Shown here piece after piece: positions 43,486 to 51,693 of a stretch of DNA of 64,000 nt. The DNA is taken from contig CAWBCI010000074.1 in assembly GCA_963787195.1 (NCBI GenBank), forward strand, positions 1 to 64,000, given 5' to 3'. The DNA is from CAWBCI01 sp963787195. Its GTDB lineage: Bacteria; Bacteroidota; Bacteroidia; Bacteroidales; JAGOPY01. Made by a program: the position numbers and the translations under genes. Under the pieces are notes generated by a model that was not told the DNA's origin, did not search any database, and saw only the letters and a program-made list of their open reading frames with translations. How positions within the stretch are numbered: position 1 is the stretch's first letter; each line of letters starts with the position of its first letter.

Positions 43486-45954
43486 ATGGAAAAATTTCCT
43501 CATTTAAATTTTACACAAAAAATTATTGGCAAACCTCGTTTTCACGGAGGTGGTGAGGAAAATCAAATAACTCGAGAACATAAAGAAAACAGACAGGCTC
43601 ACAGCAACTTTTTAAGTCAGAGAGCAAATAAACTAAAATCAGACTGGCATAATTCTTTCCGGAATAGAAAATCAGAAGGGTTGGCTGATATTGATGAGAA
43701 CACAACTCCTATTTTTCTTCAAATTAATCCCGACGTAATTAACGCTGAATTTGATTTAGAATCATTTGGTATTGAGATTATTTCAGAAGAAGAAGAAGGT
43801 TTTATTATTGGAGCTTCATTTGACAATTTAAGAACTCTCGAAGAAAAAATAAAAGGGTTTCTAAATCAAGAGCATGGCACTGGGGTCATTGCAGATTTTT
43901 GGCAGATTATATACGGTGGCAGGGAGAAATGGAAACCGGAACATATTTTATCAGAACAGCTATTTTCTAATTGGGATAAGATTCAAGACGATACTAATTA
44001 TATAGTTGAGGTTTCAGTAGCATTTGCAAAACCTATTGGCAAAGAACCTGAAATTTCAAAAAAGGGAGGAGAAAAAAGATATAGGAGGTATCAAGAAAAA
44101 TTAATTGAAAGAGATGAATTGCTATATGGAAGACAGGAACACTTCGATGAATTTATTACTTTTTATGGTGAAAGAATTAGTGATTTTATAAATCTGGATG
44201 ATAGTTTTGCTTGTCAAGTTTCAATAAGTGGGAAAGGATTAAAAGATTTAGTAGTCAACTATCAATATGTATTTGAAATTTCTGAAATCGATGAAGTTGC
44301 CGGCATTGAAGGGCAATCAAAAGATATACCTGAGATCGAAATAGAAGTATTGCCACCAGACGAAGATGCCACAAAAATTGGAGTTATAGATAGTGGTATA
44401 ATGGAAAACCATAAATATATTTCACTTGCTATAACTGGGCATTCTAAATCTTATGTTGAAGGTGATTCTTCTACTGCTGATTTTGTAAAAGGTGGTGGAC
44501 ACGGTACAAAAGTGGCAGGTGCAATTCTTTACCCTAAGGGAATAACACAAGTTGAATCGCCTTATAAATTACCATGTTTTATAAGAAATTTAAGGGTGTT
44601 AGATAAGGATAATTATTTGCGTCATAAATATCCAGCAAGTTTGATGGATATTGTCGTCAATGAAAATGATGATTGTAGAATATTTAATCTTTCAATAAAC
44701 TCAAATGTTCCTTACAGAACGAAACATATGTCAACATGGGCAGCAATCATTGATAAACTTACGTATGAAAAAGATGTGTTGTTTTTAATTTCTGTTGGTA
44801 ATATTAATTATGATTCCATTAAATATTTCATAAAGAATGGGAAAAATTATCCTGAATATTTAAATGAAAATTATTGTCGAATAGCAAATCCCTCTCAAAG
44901 CAGTTTTGGATTATCAGTTGGGTCAATAAATATTGCCAGTTTTGAAGATGAAAATTGGCGGTCGTTGGGTGCAGAAAATGATATTTCTGCATTTTCAAGG
45001 GTAGGTACAGGAATTTGGGATTCTATAAAGCCTGACATAGTTGAGTATGGAGGTGGTCTTGTTATATCTAAAAATGGAGATTCCCTTGTAAAACAAAATA
45101 CAGTAACTTCACCTGAACTTCTACGTTCCACGCTTCATGGTGGAAGTGCCTTAGGTAAAGAAAGTATAGGGACATCTTTTTCTACACCTAAGGTTGCACA
45201 CATTGCTGCAATCTTAAAACAGATTTATCCTGAAGAAGGTACAAATTTAATAAGGGCATTTATTGTCCAGGGCGCTCGATTACCGAATAATTATTTTTAT
45301 AATCCTACAAAAACAAGTATACAATATTTTGGCTATGGATTACCTTCATTAGAAAGAGTCATTAAAAACTCAGATTATAGAGTTACTTTCTATAATACAG
45401 GTAAGATTAAGGCAGAAGAAGGTCACCTATATTCACTTAAAATTCCAGAGGTTTTACGTGGACAAGGTGAAGAATACGATGTTTTAATGGAAGTGACTTT
45501 GTCATTTTCTACCCAAGTAAGAAGAACTAGACAAAAGACGAAATCATATTTATCAACATGGCTTGATTGGATAAGTTCAAAGATTGATGAACCATTTGAT
45601 AAATTTAAAGACTATGTGTTGAAAGAGATTAATGATTCTGAAACGTCTTATGATAAGGAAGAACGGAAGAAACTTTCCAGTTTCAATTGGAATATTAAAA
45701 ACAGAATTGATCATGGAACAGTTCAAGATATTAGTCGAAGTAATGGCAGTTTACAAAAAGACTGGACAATAATTAAATCATATGAATTACCAGAAGAGAT
45801 AAGTTTTGCAATTCGAGGACACAGAGGGTGGGATAAAAATAGAAAGGAAATACCATATGCAATTGCAGTTTCATTAGAGATTTTAGGCGCAGACATTCCC
45901 ATTTATGAAGAAATAAGAATTGAGAATGAAATTGAAATTGAAACGGAAATTTAA
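43486..45954 (+). CDS. Subtilisin-like serine protease of an IetAS-like pair
   Basis: An 822-residue S8 family protease with no signal peptide, so cytoplasmic. The catalytic triad is complete: Asp302 in IGVIDSGIM, His339 in GGGHGTKVAG, and Ser564 in GTSFSTPKVAH; the oxyanion Asn is probably in SVGNIN. A large N-terminal domain (1-290) and a C-terminal domain (about 640-822, rich in charged residues, ending EIRIENEIEIETEI) flank the catalytic core. These extensions are typical of the IetS type, which partners an AAA ATPase. It starts 3 bp after that gene. Cytoplasmic subtilases in such pairs are thought to be held in check until triggered. Confidence 0.9.
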   Translation: MEKFPHLNFTQKIIGKPRFHGGGEENQITREHKENRQAHSNFLSQRANKLKSDWHNSFRNRKSEGLADIDENTTPIFLQINPDVINAEFDLESFGIEIISEEEEGFIIGASFDNLRTLEEKIKGFLNQEHGTGVIADFWQIIYGGREKWKPEHILSEQLFSNWDKIQDDTNYIVEVSVAFAKPIGKEPEISKKGGEKRYRRYQEKLIERDELLYGRQEHFDEFITFYGERISDFINLDDSFACQVSISGKGLKDLVVNYQYVFEISEIDEVAGIEGQSKDIPEIEIEVLPPDEDATKIGVIDSGIMENHKYISLAITGHSKSYVEGDSSTADFVKGGGHGTKVAGAILYPKGITQVESPYKLPCFIRNLRVLDKDNYLRHKYPASLMDIVVNENDDCRIFNLSINSNVPYRTKHMSTWAAIIDKLTYEKDVLFLISVGNINYDSIKYFIKNGKNYPEYLNENYCRIANPSQSSFGLSVGSINIASFEDENWRSLGAENDISAFSRVGTGIWDSIKPDIVEYGGGLVISKNGDSLVKQNTVTSPELLRSTLHGGSALGKESIGTSFSTPKVAHIAAILKQIYPEEGTNLIRAFIVQGARLPNNYFYNPTKTSIQYFGYGLPSLERVIKNSDYRVTFYNTGKIKAEEGHLYSLKIPEVLRGQGEEYDVLMEVTLSFSTQVRRTRQKTKSYLSTWLDWISSKIDEPFDKFKDYVLKEINDSETSYDKEERKKLSSFNWNIKNRIDHGTVQDISRSNGSLQKDWTIIKSYELPEEISFAIRGHRGWDKNRKEIPYAIAVSLEILGADIPIYEEIRIENEIEIETEI

Positions 45955-46343
45955 ATTATTAAAACACCCCTCCTTCATCCCTTCGCTCTCAGGCACATAT
46001 GGCATTTTCGCAAAGCTTGTCCTCAATTAAAAAATGCCAAAAGAGCATTCAAGGCTGTCCCGCTCCACCGCAAAGATTGAGAAACATTGCTTCCAATTTG
46101 AAACAAATAGACTAGAAACAATAAAGTCCAGCCCACAATAACCACCCATCCTAACCGCACACAATGCAGCATCTGAATGACATATTGACAAAACCGAGCA
46201 GACTCTATAGGAAATTATATTATTTTTTATGGACTAATTGTGAGGGTGGCGGTGGTGCAATGCTACCCAAAAATCAGCCACTGAAAAACATGTCTTTTCA
46301 ATCAATCTAAGTCCAACAAGATAACTTACTTAGAAGAATAAAC
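45955..46343. other. Gap after the protease gene
   Basis: 389 bp. It contains a hairpin with GGCATTTT (about 46000) against AAAATGCC (about 46032). The remainder is less AT-rich than the flanking genes and may be the decayed end of another cassette. No gene is seen. Confidence 0.5.
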
Positions 46344-47066
46344 ATGGAAACAAAAACAGAGCTTAAAAAACTTGGATTTTTTGGGTCATTTGCTATTTAT
46401 ATACCGGCTGCAATTTTAATGTATTACATGACCAGGTTTTTGATTCCTTATTTAAGTGAAGTGACTGGACAGGAAACAATACTTTTTTGGTTTATCGTGG
46501 CTGGATTGGGGATTTTTACCCCTTTGATAATTACCGGGATATTGATATTAAATTCAGAGGGATATAAAATTTCAAAAAGTACATGGACCGGGAGATTGAG
46601 GTTTCGCAAATTAACTAAAAGCGATTTGATCTGGACTATAGGTGGTTTGGTTCTTGTCGGAGTTTTAAGTGGCTTAATTATGAAAGGCCTGGAATTAATA
46701 ATTGGAAAATTTGACCATTCACCGGCTTTCATGTCTTTCGAGCCATTGTCAAAAGGCAGATACTGGCTGCTTCTGATTTGGGCCCCTTACTGGATTTTAA
46801 ATATACTTGGAGAAGAATTTCTTTGGAGAGGCGTTATGTTACCAAGACAAGAACTTGCATTCGGAAAACATGCATGGCTAATTCATGGATTTGGATGGGG
46901 ATTATTTCATATTGCTTTTGGATGGCAGTTGTTAATTACTTTGATTCCATTGATTTTTATACTATCTTACATTGTTCAAAGAAATAAAAATTCCTGGATT
47001 GGCGTCATAATGCATGGCGCATTGAATGGTCCAAGTTTTATAGCGATTTGTTTTGGCTTAATTTGA
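46344..47066 (+). CDS. CPBP family intramembrane metalloprotease
   Basis: A 240-residue membrane protein with about seven helices. It has the CPBP (Abi) signature: motif 1 EEFLWRG with Glu157, Glu158 and Arg162; motif 2 HGFGWGLFHIAFG with the metal-ligand histidines; and a C-terminal HGALNGPSF. In this family the Glu/His residues bind a metal ion used to cleave or bind membrane-embedded peptides. In bacteria some members confer bacteriocin immunity or act on prenylated substrates. No partner gene is adjacent, although the next gene follows in 37 bp. Confidence 0.9.
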   Translation: METKTELKKLGFFGSFAIYIPAAILMYYMTRFLIPYLSEVTGQETILFWFIVAGLGIFTPLIITGILILNSEGYKISKSTWTGRLRFRKLTKSDLIWTIGGLVLVGVLSGLIMKGLELIIGKFDHSPAFMSFEPLSKGRYWLLLIWAPYWILNILGEEFLWRGVMLPRQELAFGKHAWLIHGFGWGLFHIAFGWQLLITLIPLIFILSYIVQRNKNSWIGVIMHGALNGPSFIAICFGLI

Positions 47067-47103
47067 TAATTAAAACACAGTACAATAACCTAAAACTTTT
47101 GTT

Positions 47104-47769
47104 ATGAAATCCTTTCTAATTACATTATTTGCCCTAAGCAGCCTTGCTCTTTTTTCCCAAAGAGTTGAGGTTTACGGCGGTTTGAATAATAACCGTTTTT
47201 ATGATTTCAAAAAGGAAGACCCTCATTTTAATTCGCAATACTCACCGGATTGGGGAGGGATTGCCGGGATCGGCATCAGCGACCTGAGTGCAGGCTGGCA
47301 TAAGTTGCGGCTCACTTTGAGTTTTGAGAAATATGGCGGTAATATCAATGTTTACGGAGGCGGACTGGGCGCCGGTTCCAGGATAGTTGTCGATATGCGG
47401 AAATCGGTTCTTGCCCTGGGCGTGTACCCGGTCAATTTTTCCGTGATCCATAGATTCGATATCAATATAGGGATTAAAATATCCGGGCTTATCAGTGAAT
47501 CGTATGAGGGTAAGTTATATAGCGGCTCATCGACGGGCCAGTCAGATACATCCTATAACCTGCATGACAAGTATGGCAGGCTCAGTTCCAGCTTTGTCAT
47601 CGGACTGGAAGGAAGACTGGCATACAATATAAAACTCTCGGAAAACTATTTTCTCGTACCTCAGTACGCATTTTACCTGGGACTGTCACAGGAATTCAGC
47701 GACGCGCTCAAAGAAGTCAAATCCATGAGACATTATTTTTGCATAGGAATAGTCAAGAAATTGAAATAA
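47104..47769 (+). CDS. Exported outer-membrane-barrel-like protein
   Basis: A 221-residue protein with a signal peptide (1-18, ending LFSQ). The rest is made of alternating amphipathic strands (VEVYGGLNNNRFYDF, LRLTLSFEKYGGNINVYGGG, RFDINIGIKISGLI, ENYFLVPQYAFYLGL), and ends with a Phe-containing strand (RHYFCIGIVKKLK), consistent with a small outer-membrane beta barrel. GC content rises again compared with its left neighbours. It lies 37 bp after the CPBP gene. Function unknown. Confidence 0.72.
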   Translation: MKSFLITLFALSSLALFSQRVEVYGGLNNNRFYDFKKEDPHFNSQYSPDWGGIAGIGISDLSAGWHKLRLTLSFEKYGGNINVYGGGLGAGSRIVVDMRKSVLALGVYPVNFSVIHRFDINIGIKISGLISESYEGKLYSGSSTGQSDTSYNLHDKYGRLSSSFVIGLEGRLAYNIKLSENYFLVPQYAFYLGLSQEFSDALKEVKSMRHYFCIGIVKKLK

Positions 47770-47777
47770 TGCCCACA

Positions 47778-47880
47778 TTCCCGCAGGTCACGACCTGCGG
47801 TTACTTTCGTGGCTCTAATAAAATACACTGCTGACTGCCCACTGCCCACTGCCCACTGCCTACTGCTGACTGCTGACTGC
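47778..47880. repeat. Shared 61-bp element plus ACTGCTG heptamer array
   Basis: The first 61 bases (47778-47838), containing the perfect palindrome CCGCAGGTCACGACCTGCGG at 47781-47800, recur at 50200-50260 with a single difference. A tract of heptamers CCCACTG and CTGACTG follows to about 47880. Confidence 0.9.
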
Positions 47881-48016
47881 CCAAACTCCCCGCCCGGGCC
47901 TTTGCATGCAAGTCTTAGCTCCCTTGTTAAATAAACTTTCAGGAACTGTTTTCAAGACATTTTATTTTAAATAATTAAGCCATTATTATTTTTCAGAAAA
48001 TAATCTGTAGTTTTAC

Positions 48017-48034
48017 ATCGTATACGATATACGA
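48017..48034. promoter_or_regulatory. GntR-type operator
   Basis: ATCGTATACGAT at 48017-48028 is a perfect 12-bp palindrome whose core TCGTATACGA fits the tnGTaTACna type of site used by the FadR/VanR branch of GntR regulators. An overlapping half-site TATACGA follows at 48028-48034. It lies about 20 bp before the GntR start codon. Confidence 0.65.
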
Positions 48035-48049
48035 AAATTGATAATCGAT

Positions 48050-48676
48050 ATGATGATAAACAAAATAAATTTCAGAGACCAAATACGGGAAATCATTCTC
48101 GACTCTATCTTAAAGAATCAAATAAGCCTGGGTGAGAAGCTTTCCCTGGCGGAGTATGCAAGGAAATTAGAAACAAGTGTGACGCCAATCCGGGAAGCTT
48201 TTACACAACTGGAAATAGCAGGAATCCTTGAATCAATACCCAATGTTGGATTTTGTGTGAAAACAATTTCGGATGCAGATGCAGAAGAAATATATACTCT
48301 GATAGGTTTAATTGAAGCGAATTCACTCCATTCTAAATATTCGGCCCAAACAATTTCTAAACTGATAAAAATGGATGAAAAGCTTGAAAACAGCAATCTA
48401 GCCGAAGAAAAATTATTTACAGACAATGCCTTTCATGAATTGCTTATTGATAAAAAAAATCATCAGATCGCCTTTTCATTACTTAAGAATTTAAAGGCCA
48501 GAGTATTCTTATTCGAACTACAGTTTATGATAAACAGGGATAGCAATATTGTGAAAGGCGAAGATCACAAATCCATAATAGAGTCAATTAAAAATGGAGA
48601 ATCAATGCCTGAATTAATTAAGTTGCATTGGAAAAACAGTTACCAATTTATTATAAATCAAAGAAATATAAAATGA
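48050..48676 (+). CDS. GntR-family transcriptional regulator (FCD type)
   Basis: The start is placed at the ATG at 48050 (or the next codon); a TTG at 48038 is in frame but overlaps the operator spacing. The 208-residue product has a winged helix-turn-helix (about 5-70, LSLAEYARKLETSVTPIREA, FTQLEIAGILES) and a helical FadR C-terminal domain (about 80-200) that usually binds a carboxylic acid with a metal ion. The stop codon overlaps the next start (ATGA), so the serine hydrolase downstream is coexpressed and may produce or degrade the effector. The palindrome upstream implies autoregulation. Confidence 0.9.
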   Translation: MMINKINFRDQIREIILDSILKNQISLGEKLSLAEYARKLETSVTPIREAFTQLEIAGILESIPNVGFCVKTISDADAEEIYTLIGLIEANSLHSKYSAQTISKLIKMDEKLENSNLAEEKLFTDNAFHELLIDKKNHQIAFSLLKNLKARVFLFELQFMINRDSNIVKGEDHKSIIESIKNGESMPELIKLHWKNSYQFIINQRNIK

Positions 48677-50088
48677 GAAAATATATTATTATAATCCTGG
48701 GGATTAGCTTATCCATAATTTGCAATGGGCAAGATTTCGAGAAAGTAGATTCGCTTATCATCAATTTACAAGAGAAATATAATTTAAAAGGTGTTGGTAT
48801 TGTTGCAGTACATGACAATGAAATCATTTATCAAAAAGCTTTCGGATTTGCGAACGAAACAAACATTTTTACAGATTCTACTGCTATATATATAGCCTCC
48901 AATACCAAAGCATTTATTGGCTTGTCTCTATCAATGTTGGAATTTGAAAAGAAAATTTCTTATTCAGACCCGATTACCAAATACATTCCATCTTCTTATT
49001 TTCCACAGCAAATTGAAGCAGAAAAAATAACGATCAGAAATTTAATGCAACATACGCATGGATTATCAAATGATCCGATGGTTTTTCGCACAGCTTATTC
49101 TGGTGAGTTTCCTTCTGATTTAAAAGAATTATTAAAGTTTACCGTATACAGACAAGATACTTTGTCCCACGAATTTAAATATAGTAACCTGGGCTACTTG
49201 GTAGGGGGAATTATCATAGAAGAAGTCACGGGTAAAAATTGGAAAACCTACATCGACGAAAATATTTTCAAACCGATAGGTATGTTTGAAACAAGTGCAC
49301 ATATTGACTTCAAGCAAAATTTAGAAGCTTTACCTTATGAATATTATTCTGACGAGCCTATTTCATCAAGAAAATCAGAAAACACACTTCATTCCGCAGG
49401 AGGTATTTATTCTACAATCAGGGATATGGCAAAATGGTTAAATGTTTTTACCAATGACAAACAGAAAATATTTAGTCATGCACTTTTGAATGAATATTTG
49501 GGTGACAGGACCTATGTCGGAAAAAGAATGGGGCCTTTTACAATGGACGAATATGGCAATGGATGGATTTACGGCACTTTAATGGATCAAAAATTATTTT
49601 TCCATTTTGGAAGTTTTCCTGGTTATGAATCAATTATTTCTTTTGATCCCGAAAATAAAACCGGGGTATTTGTATTTGTAAATGAACGAGTAGGTGGTCA
49701 AAGAATAGCTGCCATGCTTTCAGCATATTTCTATTTAGTAGCAAATGAAGATCCGGAAGCAGATGAAAAAATAAAAGTGTTTACCCAATTTATTGACCCT
49801 TTGTATTCCAAAACAAAACCTGAAAGAACCATATTTGTCTATCCAAATATGGATGAATTAACAGGCACTTATTATAGTCCGGAATATGGTCATTTAATAA
49901 TTGACAAAACTGCTAAAGGGTATACATTTTCATTAGGCAGGCTTCTCAGTTTAGCTTATGTGGACACCGATAATGATGGGATATTAATAGAGTGGACTCC
50001 CGGAATCATCGAACATTTTACTATTGAAAAAAATAATAAAGCTGTAAAATTGGTCTATGGTAATTTTGGGGAATTTATAAAACAATAA
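48673..50088 (+). CDS. Serine hydrolase of the class C beta-lactamase fold
   Basis: The ATG at 48673 overlaps the GntR stop codon and opens a signal peptide (MRKYIIIILGISLSIICNG). The 471-residue enzyme has the three motifs of the family: S76-N-T-K79 (nucleophile and base), Y170-S-N172 and H311-F-G313. This fold contains beta-lactamases, D-aminopeptidases and esterases; the HFG rather than KTG third motif argues against a true beta-lactamase and for an esterase or peptidase. A C-terminal domain (about 390-471) has the lipocalin-like strand pattern LTGTYYSPEYGHLIIDKTAK. It is periplasmic or secreted. Confidence 0.9.
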   Translation: MRKYIIIILGISLSIICNGQDFEKVDSLIINLQEKYNLKGVGIVAVHDNEIIYQKAFGFANETNIFTDSTAIYIASNTKAFIGLSLSMLEFEKKISYSDPITKYIPSSYFPQQIEAEKITIRNLMQHTHGLSNDPMVFRTAYSGEFPSDLKELLKFTVYRQDTLSHEFKYSNLGYLVGGIIIEEVTGKNWKTYIDENIFKPIGMFETSAHIDFKQNLEALPYEYYSDEPISSRKSENTLHSAGGIYSTIRDMAKWLNVFTNDKQKIFSHALLNEYLGDRTYVGKRMGPFTMDEYGNGWIYGTLMDQKLFFHFGSFPGYESIISFDPENKTGVFVFVNERVGGQRIAAMLSAYFYLVANEDPEADEKIKVFTQFIDPLYSKTKPERTIFVYPNMDELTGTYYSPEYGHLIIDKTAKGYTFSLGRLLSLAYVDTDNDGILIEWTPGIIEHFTIEKNNKAVKLVYGNFGEFIKQ

Positions 50089-50199
50089 GGTATTATTGTA
50101 ATTATTATAAATATGGACTAAAACGATGGAAGTATAAGAAAGGCATTCCACCTTACCGCATCGATTTCTTTCTATTTTCGACTGACGACTGACGACTGC

Positions 50200-50260
50200 T
50201 TCCCGCAGGTCACGACCTGCGGCTACTTTCGTGGCTCTAATAAAATACACTGCTGACTGC
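50200..50260. repeat. Second copy of the 61-bp element
   Basis: Identical to 47778-47838 except for one base (T to C just after the CCGCAGG palindrome). Confidence 0.92.
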
Positions 50261-50400
50261 TGATCCCGATTAAATCGGGATTTCGCTGCGCTCAACTGCT
50301 GACTTACGACTCACGACTTCCCAAACTCCCGGACCGGCCGCTACGTTCATCCTTAGCAACAGGCCTGAATACATTTTTCACAAAAGAATCTAGCTAAAAT

Positions 50401-50468
50401 CTTAAATAAAGGAATCTCTTATTTAAGAAATTTGATTAAAACTTAAATAAGGCTTATCTTTATTTAAA
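50401..50468 (+). promoter_or_regulatory. Duplicated inverted-repeat operator before the second Fic gene
   Basis: Unit 1 is CTTAAATAA (50401) and its inverse TTATTTAAG (50419). Unit 2 is CTTAAATAA (50442) and TTATTTAAA (50460). In both units the arms start exactly 18 bases apart. The second unit overlaps the likely promoter TATCTTTA just before the ATG at 50477. Confidence 0.7.
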
Positions 50469-50476
50469 ATTTTATC

Positions 50477-51601
50477 ATGAATAAGTTTAAATCGGGACAG
50501 TATATTAGCCAGGGCTATTATAAAAGCTTCCAGCCTGAATTGATAAACAGACAATTGCAAATCGATAATATGGAGATTTTGCAGTTGTTAAGTCAGGCAG
50601 ACAGAGAATTAGGACGTTTGGATATGTATTCAAAATATATCCCAAATACTGACTTGTTTATCAGTATGCATGTGATTAAAGAAGCGACTCAGAGCAGTAA
50701 AATTGAAGGGACACAGACAAATTTGGATGAAGCCTTGCTGGAAAAAGAGGATTTACCATTAGATAAACGGGATGACTGGGAGGAAGTCCAAAACTATATA
50801 AAAGCTATGGAATGGGCTATTGCTCAATTGGATAAGTTACCATTTTCTTCAAGATTAATACGGGAAACCCATCGTGTTTTGCTTCAAGGAGTGAGAGGTG
50901 AAAAAAAACAAGCCGGTGAATTTCGTAGTAGTCAAAATTGGATTGGCGGAGCCACAATTAATGATGCTGTTTTTATCCCACCTGTTCATACCTCGGTTCC
51001 GGACTTAATGAGCGATATTGAAAAATTTATTCATAACCAGGAAATATATATCCCGGAACTTTTGAGAATTGGCTTGGTTCATTATCAATTTGAGACGATT
51101 CACCCATTTCTTGATGGAAATGGAAGACTTGGCCGGCTTATGATCCCTTTATATCTGGTTAGTAGGGAAATACTTCAGAAACCAGTCTTATATCTATCTG
51201 ATTTCTTTGAAAAAAACAGAAAGTTATATTATGAAAATCTAACGATTGTCAGAGAAAAAAATGATTTAGAACAATGGTTAAAATTTTTTCTTGTAGGAGT
51301 TATCGATACAGCCAAAAACGGGATAGAGACATTTGACGGAATTTTGCAGCTTCAAAAACAGACGGAGATAAAAATTCAGTCATTAGGAAGCAGGGCATCA
51401 AAAGCTCAAAAAGTAATCGATTATTTATATAAACGTCCAATGATTACAGCAGATAAAGTAAGTGAGATTGCTTCCATTTCAATGCCATCATCATATAAAT
51501 TGATTGCAGATTTAGAAGGCATGAATATTTTAAAAGAAATGACTGGAGGGCAAAGGAGTAGAATATATGTATTTGATAATTATATAAAACATTTCAGATA
51601 A
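50477..51601 (+). CDS. Fic family AMP-transferase with winged-helix end
   Basis: A 374-residue Fic protein. The inhibitory helix has S73-xxx-E77-G78 (SSKIEG), the catalytic loop is H209PFLDGNGRLGR, and the flap is around AVFIPP. The last 70 residues are a winged-helix domain (KAQKVIDYLYKRPMITADKV, ISMPSSYKLIADLEGMNILK). This is the SoFic-like class that modifies protein hydroxyls with AMP. It differs from the Fic protein at 39211 in sequence and in its operator, so the two are not a recent duplication. It is the last plus-strand gene of the accessory region. Confidence 0.93.
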   Translation: MNKFKSGQYISQGYYKSFQPELINRQLQIDNMEILQLLSQADRELGRLDMYSKYIPNTDLFISMHVIKEATQSSKIEGTQTNLDEALLEKEDLPLDKRDDWEEVQNYIKAMEWAIAQLDKLPFSSRLIRETHRVLLQGVRGEKKQAGEFRSSQNWIGGATINDAVFIPPVHTSVPDLMSDIEKFIHNQEIYIPELLRIGLVHYQFETIHPFLDGNGRLGRLMIPLYLVSREILQKPVLYLSDFFEKNRKLYYENLTIVREKNDLEQWLKFFLVGVIDTAKNGIETFDGILQLQKQTEIKIQSLGSRASKAQKVIDYLYKRPMITADKVSEIASISMPSSYKLIADLEGMNILKEMTGGQRSRIYVFDNYIKHFR

Positions 51602-51662
51602 TGCCCAGTCACCAAAATCATAGCATTCCATCCGCACAACAGGATCAATTTCTTCGTATTTT

Positions 51663-51693
51663 CGACCAACGACCAACGACTAACGACCAACGA
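51663..51693. repeat. CGACCAA heptamer array overlapping a gene end
   Basis: CGACCAA, CGACCAA, CGACTAA and CGACCAA follow each other. The array forms the last four codons and the stop of the minus-strand acyltransferase gene. Confidence 0.85.

Larger units (their letters stand above)
50089..50476. other. Gap with repeats and the Fic operator
   Basis: 388 bp. It holds CGACTGA heptamers (50179-50197), the 61-bp element (50200-50260), the hairpin ATCCCGATT-A-AATCGGGAT (50263-50281) and the duplicated operator at 50401-50468. No gene is seen. Confidence 0.7.

Noticed and set aside
48673..50088. Antibiotic-inactivating beta-lactamase
   Set aside because: The third motif is HFG and not KTG, and the C-terminal extension fits esterase/peptidase members of the fold.
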